Origin: an uncultured Chloroflexota bacterium
GTDB lineage: Bacteria; Chloroflexota; Anaerolineae; Anaerolineales; Villigracilaceae
Direction: 5' to 3'
Length of the DNA: 43,906 nt
Assembly: GCA_903914955.1 (NCBI GenBank)
Contig: CAIWRB010000128.1
Coordinates: 1 to 43,906 of the forward strand
Below the pieces are notes generated by a model. The model was not told the DNA's origin, did no database searches, and saw nothing but the letters and a program-made list of their open reading frames with translations. Positions 1 through 7,919 of the stretch are shown here, piece by piece. Position numbers and translations under genes: made by a program. Position 1 is the first letter of the stretch; every line of letters begins with the position of its first letter.

Positions 1-159
1 CGGCGTCGTTCTTTCCAATTTGTTGACTGTGATTTTTTCTTTGACATGCTATAGTTTTAGCACATCAAAAAAGTTTAGCTAACTATGAGACGCTCAGTAG
101 GTATTGGCAATGGTGATGCAATTTGAGATCAAAAATTGTTGATACGCAGTCAGAGAATT

Positions 160-408
160 TTAAAATTTCTCTTTGGCTGATTGCTCCAAAATATTGAACC
201 CCATCTCTGTCAATCGCCTCAATTCGGATCTGTGAACAGGTCTGCCATTCTCGAGCTTGTCCAGCATTCTGAGCAATGCCCCGCGGACTCCGCTTGCGCG
301 ATGCGCCCAAACTGAATCAGCTGAGATCCTTTCAAGCCGGGCAAGCAGTAGTCGTAAGAGGTCAAGAGGTGGGAATTCATCCATGTTAATTAAAAAGATC
401 AGGCACAT
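160..408 (-). CDS. Small hypothetical protein, 82 aa (74 aa from the second Met)
   Basis: A short protein whose composition looks like real coding sequence: amphipathic, Leu/Arg-rich, with a central ISADSVWAHRASGVRG-type segment and a C-terminal RRLTEMGFNILEQSAKEK helix. I recognise no domain and assign no function. The second Met, at 384, gives MDEFPPLDLL and is the more protein-like start; neither start has a clear ribosome binding site. It is divergent from the purine operon promoter and shares no obvious context with it. It could be a small helical adaptor. A conserved homologue in other Chloroflexota would confirm it. Confidence 0.5.
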   Translation of the reverse strand: MCLIFLINMDEFPPLDLLRLLLARLERISADSVWAHRASGVRGALLRMLDKLENGRPVHRSELRRLTEMGFNILEQSAKEKF

Positions 409-657
409 TGCTCAAATTTGAATATAACTGACGGGCGGTTTTTATTTGCTGAAGAAATGGATCGCATTGTGATATCCGCTGGCGATGGGATTGTGTGCCA
501 CGCTATAGCTCAATTTTTTTGTTGATTATAACCATGATGTTCTTCAGTTACTATCCTTTTTGAATTACTGACAGTAACAAATATGCAAGAAGGAAATCTT
601 GGAATGTTTATAGCTCTGAATATCTGTGCACCTTAATTTTCAAAAGTGAAAATCTAT
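409..657. other. Intergenic region without recognisable gene
   Basis: AT-rich stretch between the small minus-strand gene and the purine operon promoter. I see no credible ORF, RNA gene or long inverted repeat here. It presumably holds the upstream part of the divergent control region. Confidence 0.5.
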
Positions 658-686
658 TTGACATCCGTCCCTTTTTTTGCTACACT
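658..686 (+). promoter_or_regulatory. Sigma-70-type promoter of the purine operon
   Basis: TTGACA at 658-663, a 17-bp spacer, and TACACT at 681-686 preceded by TG at 678-679 (extended -10). The predicted start of transcription is near 693, about 45 nt upstream of the first deaminase start at 738. This is one of the best promoter matches in the window. Confidence 0.75.
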
Positions 687-690
687 ATAA

Positions 691-703
691 GTTGTCAGAC
701 AAC
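691..703. promoter_or_regulatory. Perfect palindrome GTTGTCAGACAAC, candidate GntR operator
   Basis: Two 6-bp arms, GTTGTC and GACAAC, around a single central base. It fits the TnGTnnnACnA pattern of GntR-family operators. It lies over the predicted transcription start of the purine operon, so a bound repressor would block initiation. The obvious candidate protein is the HutC-type GntR regulator encoded at 4840-5553 in the same operon. Confidence 0.65.
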
Positions 704-737
704 TAAGCAACCGCTAATCACTAACGGGAAACAGGTT

Positions 738-2117
738 ATGACAACTCTCCTCATAAAAAACGCGCACATTGTCACCATGGACGACCATCAACGGGAGATT
801 CCCGAAGGTGGTCTCTTTGTTCGAGACGGCATCATTCAACTGGTTGGCTTGACCGCTGACCTTCCTCAAACCGCCGATGAAGTCCTCGATCTCAAAGGGC
901 ACATCGTATTACCGGGTCTTGTCAACACCCATCATCATTTTTATCAAACGCTCACGCGCGCCGTGCCTGCCGCGCAAGATGCCAATCTTTTCAACTGGCT
1001 TAAAACTTTATATCCGATTTGGGCGCGCCTGACGCCCGATGATATTTTTATTTCGACTCAGACCGCATTGGCAGAACTGGCTCTTTCGGGATGCACAACC
1101 GCAGCGGATCATCTCTACCTTTTTCCGAACGGATCAAAACTGGACGATGAAATTGCCGCGGCTTCCGAGATCGGGATGCGCCTGCAAGCATCGCGCGGTT
1201 CGATGAGTCTGGGCGAATCCAAAGGCGGACTCCCACCCGATTCAGTTGTAGACACAGAAGAAAATATTCTCAAAGATTCACAACGCCTCATCGAAAAATA
1301 TCACGATCCAAAAACTGGCGCGATGACTCAGATCGTGCTCGCGCCGTGTTCGCCATTCAGTGTTAGTGGTGACTTGATGAAACAATCTGCGAAAATGGCG
1401 CGGGCATATGGCGTGCATCTGCATACGCATCTCGCCGAGACCGAAGATGAAGAACAATTTTGCCTGGATAAGTTTGGATATCGTCCCGTTGGTTATATGC
1501 AATCAGTAGATTGGATCGGCGATGATGTTTGGTTCGCGCACGCCGTCTGGGTCAATTATGAAGAAATCAGAGTCTTCGCCAAACATAATTGCGGTGTGGC
1601 GCATTGTCCCACCTCAAATATGCGGCTCGCCTCAGGCATTGCTCCTGTCAAGGAATATCTAAAAGCTGGTGTGAACGTTGGCCTCGGCGTGGACGGCTCC
1701 GCCTCCAACGATGGTTCGCATCTTCTGGCTGAAGTTCGCAATGCGATGTTGGTGTCGCGTGTCAAAGATGGTATGACAGGCTTCTCGCTTTCGAATGATC
1801 CCAGCCGCAAACTGATGACTGCTCGCGAAGCGCTTCACCTTGGCACGCGCGGGGGAGCGGCAGTGCTGGGACGTAAAGATATCGGCAGTCTTGAATCAGG
1901 TAAATGTGCCGACTTCTTCGCTGTGAATTTGAATCGGATTGGATATGCCGGCATGCACGACCCTGTCGCCGCCGTTGTCTTTGGTCAACCAGCCAATGTG
2001 GATTACACCGTGGTCAATGGAAAATTTGTTGTCAAGCAAGGTCAGCTCGTTACAGTGGACGAACGCAAGTTGGTTGAAAAACATAACCTCGCCGCGAAAC
2101 GATTATTGTCGGGATAA
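738..2117 (+). CDS. 8-oxoguanine/guanine-type deaminase (ATZ/TRZ amidohydrolase family)
   Basis: A 459-aa cytosolic metal-dependent amidohydrolase. The N-terminal composite beta domain leads into LPGLVNTHHHFYQT (metal-binding His 65-67), then HTHLAETEDE near residue 230, HAVWV, and GVDGSASNDGS near 325. This motif set and length match 8-oxoguanine deaminase, which converts 8-oxoguanine to urate; guanine, or another aminopurine, as substrate is equally possible from sequence alone. It is the first gene of the purine locus, so it would supply oxidised purine bases to the downstream pathway. It plays the aminohydrolase role that SsnA plays in enterobacterial purine clusters, but its sequence resembles the 8-oxoguanine deaminase group more. 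GGGAAACAGG lies just upstream of the ATG. Confidence 0.85.
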   Translation: MTTLLIKNAHIVTMDDHQREIPEGGLFVRDGIIQLVGLTADLPQTADEVLDLKGHIVLPGLVNTHHHFYQTLTRAVPAAQDANLFNWLKTLYPIWARLTPDDIFISTQTALAELALSGCTTAADHLYLFPNGSKLDDEIAAASEIGMRLQASRGSMSLGESKGGLPPDSVVDTEENILKDSQRLIEKYHDPKTGAMTQIVLAPCSPFSVSGDLMKQSAKMARAYGVHLHTHLAETEDEEQFCLDKFGYRPVGYMQSVDWIGDDVWFAHAVWVNYEEIRVFAKHNCGVAHCPTSNMRLASGIAPVKEYLKAGVNVGLGVDGSASNDGSHLLAEVRNAMLVSRVKDGMTGFSLSNDPSRKLMTAREALHLGTRGGAAVLGRKDIGSLESGKCADFFAVNLNRIGYAGMHDPVAAVVFGQPANVDYTVVNGKFVVKQGQLVTVDERKLVEKHNLAAKRLLSG

Positions 2118-2212
2118 ACTGCACGAAAAACAGTCTCTCTTCTTGCAAGGCGCACTACGTTTGCATATGGAGAAAGTGAAACGATAATTACCTGGGTAAA
2201 TAGGAGAAAATA

Positions 2213-2677
2213 ATGGTAGATAAAATTCTTAAAATTGCTGCAGGTCAAGATCTGTTTGGTGAACATCGTGGTCTCGGTATCAGTGAAATTTCCTTCAAGG
2301 TGATGCCGAAGGAAAGTAGTGATCTTTTAGTCATTGAGAATACTTTTCACGCGAAAGGCGGTCCCGCGAAGCATTTGCATTACGATCAGGATGAATGGTT
2401 TTATGCCGTCGAAGGTGATTTTATTGTTGAGGTTGGGCTGGAAAGATTCACCCTGAAGCCTGGTGAATCTCTGCTTGCGCCCCGCAAAATTCCTCATGTC
2501 TGGGCGTACACCGGAGACGGCCCACGTGGCAGGATGTTGATCACATTTATGCCCGCAGGCAAAATGGAAGGTTTTTTCCGCGAGGTAACAAAGGCTAACG
2601 CCATGCCGCCGCAAGATCCGCAATTGTGGAAAGCTCACGGCATGGAATTGCTTGGTCCGCCGTTGAAATTGGAATAA
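2213..2677 (+). CDS. Cupin-domain protein
   Basis: A 154-aa single-cupin protein. Cupin motif 1 is seen as KHLHYDQDEWFYAVEG near residues 54-69, with two His and one Glu as metal ligands. Motif 2 is PGESLLAPRKIPHVW near residues 83-97, giving the last His. It follows the deaminase and has the good ribosome site AGGAGAAAATA. No substrate can be read from sequence. In this operon it might act on a purine ring-opening product or serve as a small-molecule binding protein. Cupins are too diverse for a firmer call. Confidence 0.8.
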   Translation: MVDKILKIAAGQDLFGEHRGLGISEISFKVMPKESSDLLVIENTFHAKGGPAKHLHYDQDEWFYAVEGDFIVEVGLERFTLKPGESLLAPRKIPHVWAYTGDGPRGRMLITFMPAGKMEGFFREVTKANAMPPQDPQLWKAHGMELLGPPLKLE

Positions 2678-2706
2678 TAATATTGTCGGTGAAAAGCCAA
2701 ACCTTT

Positions 2707-3018
2707 ATGAATGCCTTCATTGTTCAAATTATCTTTGGCTGGCCTTTTGTTGCCCTTTCTTTAATCCTTTCGGTTGTCGGTATCATTTTTCAAAGGCCTG
2801 CGCTTGTATTTTTTGGTGCTTTGCTTGTTGCTCCGTTCTGCTATTATCTGAATGGCACACCCAGGTTTAGCGGAGTTGCCCTGCTTCTGCCAATCTTTCA
2901 GGCTGGATCTGCGTGGGCTGTAAAAGAAGAAAATGAAACGTGGCCATGGGTCTTGCTAACTCCTACCGTTGCGATCATTTTATGGCTGATCTTGGTAGGG
3001 TTGATAACCAACCCATAA
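2707..3018 (+). CDS. Small membrane protein, unknown function (103 aa)
   Basis: About four hydrophobic segments: near the N-terminus (FIVQIIFGWPFVALSLIL), then around residues 30-50, 55-75 and 85-101. The reading frame is open from 2626, but that would overlap the cupin gene by 50 bases. The Met at 2707 begins directly before the first membrane segment and is preferred, although its ribosome site is weak. It lies between the cupin and adenine deaminase genes, presumably co-transcribed. I do not recognise the family. Confidence 0.55.
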   Translation: MNAFIVQIIFGWPFVALSLILSVVGIIFQRPALVFFGALLVAPFCYYLNGTPRFSGVALLLPIFQAGSAWAVKEENETWPWVLLTPTVAIILWLILVGLITNP

Positions 3019-3042
3019 GATATAGTATCAAAAGAGAGATAA

Positions 3043-4833
3043 ATGTCATCTTCCATAAAACTAACTCGTTCACTCGTAGATGTTGCCATGGGACGCGCCC
3101 ATGCCGATCTTGTCATCCGCGGCGGAAAATGGGTCAGCGTGCAATCAGGTGAGATCATTCCCGGCACAGATGTTGCTGTTGTAGATGGTCACGTAGCGTA
3201 CGTCGGCTCGGATGCGAGTCACACCATTGGCGATAAAACAAAAGTCGTCGATGCCGAGGGATGTTATCTTGTACCCGGGCTTCTCGACGCGCACATGCAT
3301 GTTGAGTCAGGTATGGTCACGGTCACCGAGTTTGTGCGGGCTGTGGCAGTATGCGGCACAACCGGCATGTTCGTTGACCCGCATGAGATCGCGAATGTTT
3401 TTGGTCTCAAAGGCGTCAAGTTGATGGTAGATGAAGCGCAAAAACAGCCGATCCATGTTTGGGTACAAATGCCTTCGTGTGTACCATCCTCGCCGGGTTT
3501 TGAGACACCGGGCGCTTCGATCGGTCCCAAGGAAGTGTCCGAAGCGATGAAATGGAAAGGTATTATCGGGCTCGGCGAGATGATGAATTTCCCCGGCGTT
3601 TTCAAAAGTGATAAGAAATTACTTGATGAAATGTCTGCTACTCACGCCGCTGGAAAAACCATCGGCGGACATTATGCCTCGCCCGATCTTGGTCTGCCGT
3701 TCCATGGTTATGCCGCCGGTGGAGCGGAGGACGACCATGAAGGCACACGCCTTGAAGATGCCGTTGCCCGCGTGCGACAAGGCATAAAAGTCATGCTGCG
3801 TTATGGTTCTGCCTGGCATGATGTTTCGATCGGAATAAAAGCCATCACTGAAAAGAAATTGGATTCGCGTCGCTTCATCCTTTGTACCGATGACTCACAT
3901 GCCGCAACGCTCACCGAAGAGGGTCACATGGATCGCGTTCTGCGCCATGCGATTAGCGAAGGTCTCAATCCGATGACTGCCATTCAAATGATGACCATCA
4001 ATTCCGCGGAGCATTTTGGTCTCACTAAAGAAATGGGCATGATCGCACCCGGCCGTTGGGCAGACGTGGTGCTTGTGAAAGACTTAATGAATTTCAAAGC
4101 TGAGATGGTCATCGCAAAAGGACAGATCATTGCCGAGAATGGAAAATTGATGATCAATCTGCCTGCGCTAAAATATCCCAAATGGGTCACCAAGTCTGTG
4201 CATTTGAAGGCAACTCTCAAGCCACAGGATTTTGCCCTTCGGACGAGAGCAGCTAACGGGTCTGAAGTTGATGCGCATGTCATTGGTGTGATCGAGAATC
4301 AGGCGCCGACCCGTCATCTCAAGATGAAAGTCATCGCTCAGGATGGCGAAGTCAAATCAGATTTGAAACGTGACCTCGCGAAGATCGCCTTGGTGGAACG
4401 TCATCGCGCGACGGGCAAGGTTACGGTGGGTTTGGTACATGGATTTGAATTCACAAGAAATTGTGCGGTCGGTTCGACCGTGGCACATGACAGCCATCAC
4501 ATGCTGGTGGTCGGCACGGATGATGAGTGCATGGCGATTGCCGCGAATGAATTGGCGAAGTGCGGCGGTGGTCAGGTGGTGGTTATGAATGGTCAAGTGA
4601 TCGGGCTGGTGAATCTTCCAATCGCGGGTTTGATGTCGAATGAACACACCGATATCGTGGCGAAGAAAGTCGCATCCGTGCTTGAAGGTTTCAAAATGTG
4701 CGGAAGTGAACTGAACAACCCAAACATGCAATTGAGTTTGCTTGGATTGGTAGTGATCCCCGAGCTGCGCATTTCAGATAAGGGACTTGTGGATGTGACG
4801 AATTTTGATTTTGTATCTGTATTGGATGATTGA
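3043..4833 (+). CDS. ade: Adenine deaminase
   Basis: A 596-aa enzyme of the AdeC type that hydrolyses adenine to hypoxanthine and ammonia. Visible family hallmarks are PGLLDAHMHVESGMVT near residues 83-98, DPHEIANVFG near 110-120, GHYASPDLGLPFHG near 208-220, and CTDDSH near 283. The C-terminal domain contains TRNCAVGSTVAHDSHH. The length matches characterised bacterial adenine deaminases. It feeds hypoxanthine to the xanthine dehydrogenase-type enzyme encoded at 16.2-19.9 kb. The start is preceded by AAAGAGAGATAA, and its stop lies 6 bases before the regulator gene, so the two are translationally close. Confidence 0.92.
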   Translation: MSSSIKLTRSLVDVAMGRAHADLVIRGGKWVSVQSGEIIPGTDVAVVDGHVAYVGSDASHTIGDKTKVVDAEGCYLVPGLLDAHMHVESGMVTVTEFVRAVAVCGTTGMFVDPHEIANVFGLKGVKLMVDEAQKQPIHVWVQMPSCVPSSPGFETPGASIGPKEVSEAMKWKGIIGLGEMMNFPGVFKSDKKLLDEMSATHAAGKTIGGHYASPDLGLPFHGYAAGGAEDDHEGTRLEDAVARVRQGIKVMLRYGSAWHDVSIGIKAITEKKLDSRRFILCTDDSHAATLTEEGHMDRVLRHAISEGLNPMTAIQMMTINSAEHFGLTKEMGMIAPGRWADVVLVKDLMNFKAEMVIAKGQIIAENGKLMINLPALKYPKWVTKSVHLKATLKPQDFALRTRAANGSEVDAHVIGVIENQAPTRHLKMKVIAQDGEVKSDLKRDLAKIALVERHRATGKVTVGLVHGFEFTRNCAVGSTVAHDSHHMLVVGTDDECMAIAANELAKCGGGQVVVMNGQVIGLVNLPIAGLMSNEHTDIVAKKVASVLEGFKMCGSELNNPNMQLSLLGLVVIPELRISDKGLVDVTNFDFVSVLDD

Positions 4834-4839
4834 GGAAGT

Positions 4840-5553
4840 ATGTCAAATTTTCCGTTTCAACGTTTACAAATTGATCTTGCCGCTTTGATCGCGCGCACAC
4901 CTGCGGGTCAACGCCTGTTGTCTGAACCTGAACTGTCGAAGGAACTTGGCGTTTCGCGCGCCACTCTGCGTGAAGCGATGCGTTCTTTTGAAACGCAGGG
5001 CTTGATCCGTCGCAGGCAGGGATCTGGAACTTTTGTCGTCGGTAAATCGCCCGCGTTGGATAGCGGCCTTGAAGTGCTTGAAAGCCTTGAGACCATGGCG
5101 AAACGTTTGGGGTTTGAAGTGTCGGTCAGCAAATTGAGCGTTGAAGCTGTCTCGGCAGATGAAGAACTTGCGGCTGTCTTGAATGTTTCTCCGGGTGCGC
5201 GTTTGACCCGTGTGCAGCGTGTGGTGAATACAGACAGCCGCCCGGTTGCTTATCTTGTGGATATTTTGCCGGAAGAATTATTGCACTCCGAAGATCTGCC
5301 CACAAATTTTCACGGCTCAGTTCTTGACTTTTTGCTGGGTCGCGGTGATTCTTTGTCATCTTCCCGTGCCAATGTCAGCGCCATCGGCGCAACCGCAGAT
5401 GTTGCCAAGGCACTTGAGATTCAGCGTGGCGATGTTTTGTTGCATTTCTATTCGCAGTTGTTCGATGTCAACGGCAAGATCGTCGATTATTCGTTGAGTT
5501 ACTTTATCCCCGGATATTTCCACTTCCATGTTGTGAGGCGGGTGGGAAACTAA
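4840..5553 (+). CDS. GntR-family (HutC/UTRA type) transcriptional regulator
   Basis: A 237-aa regulator. The N-terminal winged helix-turn-helix spans roughly residues 10-68, with SEPELSKELGVSRATLREAMR followed by the wing RRRQGSGTFV. The C-terminal ~150 residues match a UTRA ligand-binding fold (ARLTRVQRVV, RPVAYLVDILPEE, YSLSYFIPGYFHFHVVRR). It sits inside the purine operon, immediately after adenine deaminase. It probably represses the operon through the palindrome at 691-703 and is released by a purine or catabolic intermediate. The ligand is unknown. Confidence 0.88.
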   Translation: MSNFPFQRLQIDLAALIARTPAGQRLLSEPELSKELGVSRATLREAMRSFETQGLIRRRQGSGTFVVGKSPALDSGLEVLESLETMAKRLGFEVSVSKLSVEAVSADEELAAVLNVSPGARLTRVQRVVNTDSRPVAYLVDILPEELLHSEDLPTNFHGSVLDFLLGRGDSLSSSRANVSAIGATADVAKALEIQRGDVLLHFYSQLFDVNGKIVDYSLSYFIPGYFHFHVVRRVGN

Positions 5554-5563
5554 CTTTGTTGAA

Positions 5564-5598
5564 AAGTTTGCAGGTTGGAATTACCAACCCGCAAACTT
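5564..5598. repeat. Intercistronic hairpin upstream of ygeY
   Basis: Arms 5564-5578 and 5584-5598 pair at 14 of 15 positions around a 5-base loop. No T-run follows on the plus strand, so it is not a standard terminator. It ends 22 bases before the ygeY start and may set mRNA stability or processing between the regulator and the ygeY-ygeW pair. Confidence 0.7.
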
Positions 5599-5620
5599 GT
5601 AACTTATTAAGGAGAAAATA

Positions 5621-6820
5621 ATGACAGACAAAATTCAAGAAATTCAAAAGCGTGTGGACGCCTCCCGCGAGGACATCATAAAATTCATGCGCGAGATCTG
5701 TGCCATCCCTTCCATGGAATCGAAGATTGGTCCCGTTGGCGAGCGCATTCAAGCCGAGATGAAAAAGCTTGGCTACGATGAAGTCCGTTTTGACAAAATG
5801 GGGAACACCGTCGGGCGCATTGGTAATGGCAAAAAAGTGATCGTCTTTGATTCACACATCGACACTGTTGGTGTGGGTGACCCAAGCGAATGGGAATGGG
5901 ATCCATTTATCGGCAAAGTTGAAAATGGTATTCTCTATGCCCGCGGCGCATGCGACGAAAAAAACAGCACGCCCGGCATGATTTATGGTCTCGCTATTGC
6001 GCGTGACCTCGGTCTGCTGGATGGTTGGACAGCCTACTACTTCGGCAACATGGAAGAATGGTGTGACGGCATCGCCCCCAACACCTTCGTCGAAGTTGAC
6101 CCGAAGATAAAACCTAATTTCGTAGTCATCGGCGAGCCGACCAAAATGAAAGTTTATCGCGGTCACAAAGGCCGTCTTGAAATGAAAGTAACGGCCAAGG
6201 GCAAGTCCGCGCATGCCGCGAGCAATCACCTCGGCGACAATGCCATTTATAAACTACTGCCCGTCATCGCAGGCATTCGCGATCTCGAACCCAAACTTGG
6301 CGACCATGAATTTTTAGGTCACGGCAAGATCACGGTTAGCGATATGCACGTTCAGACGCCATCCCTTAACGCAGTCCCCGACGAAGCCATCATCTATATC
6401 GATCGCCGCATGACCTTTGGCGAAACAAAAGAACAAGTCAAGAAACAGGTCGAAGATCTGATTCCCGCCGAATTCAAAGATTCGGTCAAAGTGGAAGAAC
6501 TTTTCTACGACGAACCATCTTATACCGGCTTTGTTTTCCCCGTTGATAAATATTTCCCAGCCTGGGCTTTGGATGAAGGACATCCGCTCGTAACTGCGGG
6601 ACAGTTGGCACGCACAACGATCGGACTTACTGATGCCCCAAGCAGCAAGTGGAATTTCTCCACGAACGGCATTTACTGGGCTGGGAAAGCGGGCATCCCG
6701 TCTATTGGGTTTGGTCCCGGCGACGAAGAGACTGCTCACACTGTCAGAGATTCTGTTTCGCTCGATGACATGGTCAAAGCGACAGAATTTTATGCGATCC
6801 TTTCGTCGTTGATCAAATAA
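5621..6820 (+). CDS. ygeY: YgeY-family M20 metallohydrolase (purine/selenium-linked)
   Basis: A 399-aa M20 peptidase/deacylase-fold enzyme. Zinc ligands and neighbours are visible as FDSHIDTVG (His79, Asp81), GACDEKN (Asp112), GNMEEWCDG (Glu145/Glu146), GEPT (Glu172) and a C-terminal ETAHTVRD His. These are the hallmarks of the YgeY group, found in anaerobic purine-degradation and selenium-linked clusters, where it hydrolyses an amide of a ring-opened purine product. Here it lies directly before the ygeW-type and carbamate kinase genes, consistent with such a pathway. The ribosome site AAGGAGAAAATA is ideally spaced. The exact substrate remains unproven. Confidence 0.88.
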   Translation: MTDKIQEIQKRVDASREDIIKFMREICAIPSMESKIGPVGERIQAEMKKLGYDEVRFDKMGNTVGRIGNGKKVIVFDSHIDTVGVGDPSEWEWDPFIGKVENGILYARGACDEKNSTPGMIYGLAIARDLGLLDGWTAYYFGNMEEWCDGIAPNTFVEVDPKIKPNFVVIGEPTKMKVYRGHKGRLEMKVTAKGKSAHAASNHLGDNAIYKLLPVIAGIRDLEPKLGDHEFLGHGKITVSDMHVQTPSLNAVPDEAIIYIDRRMTFGETKEQVKKQVEDLIPAEFKDSVKVEELFYDEPSYTGFVFPVDKYFPAWALDEGHPLVTAGQLARTTIGLTDAPSSKWNFSTNGIYWAGKAGIPSIGFGPGDEETAHTVRDSVSLDDMVKATEFYAILSSLIK

Positions 6821-6852
6821 ACCCGCAAACAAAAAAACAAGGAGACTAAATT

Positions 6853-7842
6853 ATGCAAACAAATTTTCGTGGACGTGATTTGATCGGCGATCTCGACTTC
6901 ACCAAAGAGGAAGTTGAAACTGTTTTGGAAGTTGCCTGGGATCTAAAGCGCAAACGCGCACTCGGTGAGCCGCATCCATACCTGCGTGATAAGGTGCTGG
7001 CGATGTTGTTCTTCTTCTCATCCACGCGCACCCGCGGATCATTCGAAGCGGGCATGGCGCAGCTTGGCGGGCATGGCGCGTTCATCGACAGCAACACCAC
7101 CCAGATTTCGCACGGCGATACACCTATTGAGATCGGCGAGATCTACGGGCGCTATTTTGACGGCATTGCCATTCGTCATTGTGACTTTGGTGATGGCAAC
7201 AAATATTTGAACGATGTAGCCAAATCCAGCCGCGCTCCTGTTTTAAACATGCAATGTGATATTTACCATCCCTTTCAATGTCTTGCCGACCTGATGACCA
7301 TCATGGAAAAAAAGGGCAAGGATCTGCGCAAGAAGAAAATCGTAGTCTCCTGGGCGTACGCGGCTTCCTACCTCAAGCCGATTTCCGTTCCGCAGTCGCT
7401 TATTCTTCAGATGCCGCGTTTCGGTATGGATGTGACGCTTGCGTATCCGCCCGAGTTTCCACTCATGCCTGAGATCGTGGAGCAGGCCAAAGAGCAGGCA
7501 AAGATCGCAGGCACCAACTTCGAAATTATTGATACCAAAGATGGTATGACCGAAGCCTGCAAGGATGCGGATGTCATCTATGCCAAATCCTGGGGACCTC
7601 TTTTGACCACGACAGATAAAGTCGAAGGCAAAAAACTTCAGGACATGTACAAGAACTGGTTAATGGATGATGCGAAACTTAAGGTCGCCAAACCCGGCGC
7701 GATCTACATGCACCCGTTGCCCGCTGATCGTGAAGTAGAAGTCACCAACAGTGTCTTGGATGGTCCGCAGTCAGTGGTCTTTGACGAAGCCGAAAATCGC
7801 CTGCACGCGCAAAAAGCCGTCATGGCGTTGACGATGGGATAG
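6853..7842 (+). CDS. ygeW: Knotted carbamoyltransferase, YgeW family
   Basis: A 329-aa carbamoyltransferase. The carbamoyl-phosphate loop is SSTRTR (56-61). Other family features are QISHGDTPIEIGEIYGR, LNMQCDIYHPFQCLADL near 135-150, VVSWAYAASYLKPISVP near 165-180, and YMHPLPADREVE near 288-300. The YMH-LPAD and QCDI-HP segments resemble YgeW more than ornithine or aspartate carbamoyltransferases. It is shorter than enterobacterial YgeW (about 396 aa), lacking N-terminal and internal extensions. In the catabolic direction it would phosphorolyse a carbamoyl compound to carbamoyl phosphate, which the next gene's product converts to ATP. An anabolic carbamoyltransferase is less likely in this context. 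Confidence 0.85.
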   Translation: MQTNFRGRDLIGDLDFTKEEVETVLEVAWDLKRKRALGEPHPYLRDKVLAMLFFFSSTRTRGSFEAGMAQLGGHGAFIDSNTTQISHGDTPIEIGEIYGRYFDGIAIRHCDFGDGNKYLNDVAKSSRAPVLNMQCDIYHPFQCLADLMTIMEKKGKDLRKKKIVVSWAYAASYLKPISVPQSLILQMPRFGMDVTLAYPPEFPLMPEIVEQAKEQAKIAGTNFEIIDTKDGMTEACKDADVIYAKSWGPLLTTTDKVEGKKLQDMYKNWLMDDAKLKVAKPGAIYMHPLPADREVEVTNSVLDGPQSVVFDEAENRLHAQKAVMALTMG

Positions 7843-7859
7843 TTAGTCAGATAGTTTAT

Positions 7860-7902
7860 TGGTCTGCTAGTTGGCTCGTTAGATCAGCCAACTAGCAGAC
7901 CA
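7860..7902. repeat. Perfect 17-bp intercistronic hairpin downstream of ygeW
   Basis: Arms 7860-7876 and 7886-7902 are perfect reverse complements with a 9-base loop. It lacks a T-tract, and the next gene starts 18 bases later. Together with the hairpin at 5564-5598 it brackets ygeY-ygeW, which suggests segmental mRNA control rather than termination. Confidence 0.8.
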
Positions 7903-7919
7903 GAAGACTAGGAGAATCT

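Noticed and set aside
1-79. Short open plus-strand frame from the window edge, possibly the C-terminus of a membrane protein
   Set aside because: Only about 26 codons are visible and no motif can be recognised, so no gene call is supported.
83-310. Minus-strand open frame overlapping the small hypothetical gene
   Set aside because: Composition is not protein-like, and it overlaps the more plausible 82-aa frame in another register.
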